Assembly (NCBI GenBank): GCA_015709675.1
Contig: CP054182.1
Location: forward strand, 2,335,448-2,399,447
From: Ignavibacteriales bacterium
GTDB taxonomy: Bacteria > Bacteroidota > Ignavibacteria > Ignavibacteriales > Ignavibacteriaceae
Reading direction: 5' to 3'
Length of the DNA: 64,000 nt
Shown one piece after another: positions 61,119 to 64,000 of the stretch. A program made the position numbers and the translations under genes. The number at the start of each line of letters is the position of its first letter. Position 1 is the stretch's first letter. The notes below the pieces were generated by a model. The model worked only from the letters and a program-made list of their open reading frames with translations. It was not told the DNA's origin and ran no database searches.

Positions 61119-63460
61119 TGAAAAGCCGGGCAGGGTTTATGTTTTTTATTCTTTGGTTCGTTCTGTCTTCTTTCTTATTCAGTCAGAATAAAGAAGGTAC
61201 AACTGTAACTGTCAAAAAAGGCCAGAGTATCAGGGATCTAGCCAAAGAATATCTTGATGATGCAGATTTGTGGGGCGAAATTCTTAAGCTTAACAACTTA
61301 AAGAATATCACTGATGTTAAACCCGGTATGACTCTTGTTATACCATCCTCAGCGGTTGCATCGGCCGGCAGAGAAATTAAGAATGCGCAGAAAAAGATTC
61401 AGGAAGCCACGGCTTTAGGAGCCAAACTATTCGCTCCTGAAATTATCGCCGAGGCAATTAAATTGATGGATGATGCACTTGCGAAAAAGAAGCGGAGTGA
61501 CTGGAACGGGGCCGTGCAGAGCGCATTAAAATCAATTGAGTTTTCAGCCAAAGCAATTGATGAATCAAAGAAAAAGAATAATGTACAGACCCAGGCAGTG
61601 TTAAGCCAGAAAATGGGTAATGTGCAGGGGAGGGGTAATAATGATCTTATCTGGATAGACACACCTATTAAATCCCAGCTAAGTGAAGGACAGAAGGTTA
61701 GAACCCTCTCGCAGTCATTCGCAGAAATTTCATTTAAGGACGCAAGTAAATTGGTCATGAACGCTAACTCACAGGCGATTATTCAGAAAATGAGAAAAAG
61801 CGTTCTTGAGAATAAGCAGGAATCTAAAGTAAGTCTGGTTGAGGGAGACATATATGCTCTTCTTTCTGGCAACAAAAAGAAAAAAATCAGTGTTGATATA
61901 AACGGTGTTGAAGCAAAAATTAATGCTGACAGGTTCTGGTTCAATAAAACCGGCAACAGTCTTAAAGTAGCAAGCTACGGCGGCAGCATTGAACTCTACC
62001 AGAATGGTAAAACCATTATTATCGGGGAAAATAAAGGAACCATTATCGGAACCAATACAACCAAGAGTGATGATGCTGAATTGCTTCCGGCAACTTCATT
62101 AAAATCTCCAGCGCAGAATACTACTGTCTTTAAGTCTGATATTAAAAATGAAATCAACTTTAGCTGGGACGCTGTTCCGGGGGCACAGAGATACTGGCTT
62201 GAGATCGCAAATGAAAATTCAAGTTTCACTGATCTGATATTTAGTCAGGATAACATCGGAATTAACGAGTTCAGGATATATGATGTAAAGAATGACGGAG
62301 TATATTATTGGCGAATAACTCCGATTGATAAAGACGGATTTCCAGGCCAGAGAAGCATACCCCGCGTTTTTAAGGTAATAACGGATAATTCTGCTCCCTA
62401 TTTGTCAGTATTTTCACCTCTGCCCGGTGAAATTCTGAAAACAGACAAGATTACGATTTCAGGAGAAACAGAGAATTTTGTTGAACTTACTATTAACGAC
62501 GAGAAAACCAGCGTTGACTCTTCAGGCAAGTTTTCTAAGTCCTTTGTACTTAAGCCAGGTCCGAACAATGTTGTTTTTTCTCTTAAAGATCTTGCCGCAA
62601 ATACTGACACTGTTATCAGAACGTTTTACTATGCTCCTCCGAAAAAACCACGGCTATATTTAAATAATGATATTTCAGAATCTGACAAATCAGAATTTCT
62701 TACCAATCTTCTTGAGTTTCCGCTCTCCGGACGGACCGATTCATTATCTCAGATTTTGGTATTTGACGCAGAAGGCAATATTACCTGCAGAACTATGTCA
62801 GATTCAATCACAGGTAATTTTGGTGTAATTGTTCCCTTAAAACCTGGCAATAATACCTTTACGTTACTGATTTCGACTCACCTTCGTGATACTTTGAAAT
62901 ATCCTTTTTCAGTATTTTCAGATATTATTCCCCCCGTTATCAGTTATTTGGATGAAATCCCCAGTATCTCGCTCAGTGAAGAGCTCAGTCTTAATGTAAA
63001 AGTTGATGATGCTGAGGTTATATATCTCAATGGCAGCAGCAGAAAAATATCATCCCGGACTTTTACCGAGAAAATTACGCTTGCTAACGGCTATAATTAC
63101 ATAAATCTGACTGCCTTTGATAAAGCCGGCAACAGATCCACCCTTGAGAAGATAGTCTTGTTTGATAATGCTTTACCGGAAAAGGTTACCTTAAATTTTC
63201 TGCCTCAGAATGCGGCACCCGATCTCTTCTTCCAGGTAAATGTATCCGTTGACCGGGTTTCGCATGAAACAAGAAGAACTGCATTATATGAATACGCAAT
63301 CGGGGATCGTACCTACTCAGGTATTTTGCGTTTCTCTGAAGTTACTAAGAAATTCACCGATTCATTTTTTATTCCATATGATTATTCAGGAAAAATTCGT
63401 ATCACAAAGATTACGTTTCAGAATTCATCAGGTCTGACTAAAGATTTTACCTTTAACTAA
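61118..63460 (+). CDS. Exported LysM-FecR protein with Ig-like repeats
   Basis: 780 aa. Signal peptide to about 22 (FLFSQ). LysM-like domain (about 27-75, 'VKKGQSIRDLAKEYLDDADLWGEILKLNN', core GQSIRDLA) that should bind peptidoglycan, an Ala/Lys-rich helical part, then a FecR domain (about 180-300: 'EGQKVRTLSQSFAEISFKD', 'VASYGGSIELYQNGKTIIIGENKGT'). The second half holds FN3/Ig-like modules ('YWRITPIDKDG', repeated 'LTINDEKTSVDSSGKFSKSF'). FecR genes next to cyclase genes recur in several phyla, so it may be the periplasmic partner of the cyclase. Coupled by TGATG. Confidence 0.85.
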   Translation: MKSRAGFMFFILWFVLSSFLFSQNKEGTTVTVKKGQSIRDLAKEYLDDADLWGEILKLNNLKNITDVKPGMTLVIPSSAVASAGREIKNAQKKIQEATALGAKLFAPEIIAEAIKLMDDALAKKKRSDWNGAVQSALKSIEFSAKAIDESKKKNNVQTQAVLSQKMGNVQGRGNNDLIWIDTPIKSQLSEGQKVRTLSQSFAEISFKDASKLVMNANSQAIIQKMRKSVLENKQESKVSLVEGDIYALLSGNKKKKISVDINGVEAKINADRFWFNKTGNSLKVASYGGSIELYQNGKTIIIGENKGTIIGTNTTKSDDAELLPATSLKSPAQNTTVFKSDIKNEINFSWDAVPGAQRYWLEIANENSSFTDLIFSQDNIGINEFRIYDVKNDGVYYWRITPIDKDGFPGQRSIPRVFKVITDNSAPYLSVFSPLPGEILKTDKITISGETENFVELTINDEKTSVDSSGKFSKSFVLKPGPNNVVFSLKDLAANTDTVIRTFYYAPPKKPRLYLNNDISESDKSEFLTNLLEFPLSGRTDSLSQILVFDAEGNITCRTMSDSITGNFGVIVPLKPGNNTFTLLISTHLRDTLKYPFSVFSDIIPPVISYLDEIPSISLSEELSLNVKVDDAEVIYLNGSSRKISSRTFTEKITLANGYNYINLTAFDKAGNRSTLEKIVLFDNALPEKVTLNFLPQNAAPDLFFQVNVSVDRVSHETRRTALYEYAIGDRTYSGILRFSEVTKKFTDSFFIPYDYSGKIRITKITFQNSSGLTKDFTFN

Positions 63461-63462
63461 CA

Positions 63463-64000
63463 ATGAGAGAGCATAATTTGATTTTTTCATTCCGGTCTCA
63501 TGCTGTCACTCTTTCGTTCTTTTTTCTCTTTTTAACGGGCATAACTCTCTCCCAGGAAAATATTTTTCTGGTAACCTACGGACCTAATGCTCCTACCCGT
63601 GAAGGTGATGATGATTTTAAGCAGATACTGTTTCTTAAAATTCCCTCATCGCTTAAAGACAGCGTTTATCTGCGGATTTTTGATGCCGATATTGGCGGGG
63701 GGCTGGATTCTCCTTTTGATAAGTTTGATACACAGACCAGATTTGCTTTATATGGAGGTGCCGGAGTTTATTCAGACAGGACAATCAGAGAGCAATCCAC
63801 TTCTCCCGTTTCTCTGAATAACGGAGTGCTTATTCAGGAGAGTATATACGGATCTGATCCGTTTCTGGATAATAAATGGTTTAATTTTGCTTATTTTTCA
63901 CCTTCCCGTGGCGAACTGATTGACGGCTACTACTACTTTAAACTGGTTGTTGAAGGTATTTCAGGGAATGATGGTAATCTGTTTGATGTTGCCCTCAGTC
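63463..64000 (+). CDS. Exported protein, 3' partial
   Basis: ATG 63463 opens a frame that runs to the window edge (179 residues visible). A hydrophobic signal segment (about 15-30, ending TLSQ) is followed by a beta-rich part beginning 'NIFLVTYGPNAPTREGDDDFKQILFLKIP' (core YGPNAPTREGDDD) and 'YLRIFDADIGGGLD'. It starts 2 bases after the LysM-FecR stop and is likely in the same operon. I do not recognise the family from the part shown. Confidence 0.75.
   Translation, partial: MREHNLIFSFRSHAVTLSFFFLFLTGITLSQENIFLVTYGPNAPTREGDDDFKQILFLKIPSSLKDSVYLRIFDADIGGGLDSPFDKFDTQTRFALYGGAGVYSDRTIREQSTSPVSLNNGVLIQESIYGSDPFLDNKWFNFAYFSPSRGELIDGYYYFKLVVEGISGNDGNLFDVALS

Overview
The window looks like chromosomal DNA of a free-living bacterium of the FCB group, most likely Ignavibacteriota (Ignavibacteria) or a close relative. 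This is inferred from: secreted proteins ending in the type IX secretion (T9SS) sorting domain with the NPFNP signature; a PorV/PorQ-like protein; a fused CcoN-CcoO cytochrome oxidase; promoter elements resembling the Bacteroidota TAnnTTTG box; frequent TTG/GTG starts; and moderate GC. I see no rRNA, tRNA, CRISPR array, prophage, transposase or replication origin.

Layout. (1) 2-7015, + strand: a tightly coupled chain of a 5'-truncated propeller/barrel surface protein, a PQQ-propeller lipoprotein, a PEGA protein, a lipoprotein-type MsrB, then a corrinoid methyl-transfer triad (UroD-like methyltransferase, B12-binding protein, homocysteine methyltransferase). A CnoX-like thioredoxin follows. 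(2) 8068-16406: a complete cbb3 oxidase locus, ccoI-ccoS-ccoNO-ccoQ-ccoP-ccoG-ccoH plus a TauE/SafE-type membrane protein; ccoQ (53 aa) is short. (3) 16547-24144: accessory secreted proteins, namely a metzincin protease, a large T9SS protein whose signal-peptide region is built on 13 copies of a 7-bp repeat (probable phase variation), and a decayed beta-helix/T9SS gene. (4) 24375-28327, - strand: cystathionine beta-synthase, a cystathionine gamma-synthase/lyase and an SthA-like flavoprotein. (5) 28527-28970: a 98-bp tandem array of hairpin repeats. (6) 28991-30461, - strand: def-fmt; the TIGR02757 gene is divergent. (7) 31548-39321: a peptide-use locus with OPT transporter, orphan PqqD-like protein, PepD dipeptidase, MFS carrier, two paralogous exported proteins and an M29 aminopeptidase. 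(8) 39534-57607: thirteen genes in one direction without a visible internal terminator, combining T9SS-type surface proteins, a PorV/PorQ-like barrel, a large TPR protein, ExbB-ExbD-ExbD, a PstS-like lipoprotein and two paralogous DUF4159 proteins, one carrying a TonB-like N-terminus. (9) 57812 to the end: a signalling block of STAS protein, receiver-PP2C phosphatase, adenylate/guanylate cyclase and LysM-FecR protein, then a 3'-truncated exported protein.

How it fits together. The cell respires oxygen at high affinity through cbb3, imports and degrades peptides, and recycles sulfur amino acids: homocysteine is either methylated by the corrinoid system or passed to cysteine by transsulfuration. 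Much of the sequence concerns the outer envelope. The most interesting candidates are the phase-variable T9SS protein at 19477-22396 and the ExbBDD/DUF4159 module at 45171-53816, where a DUF4159 domain takes the place normally held by the TonB C-terminal domain.
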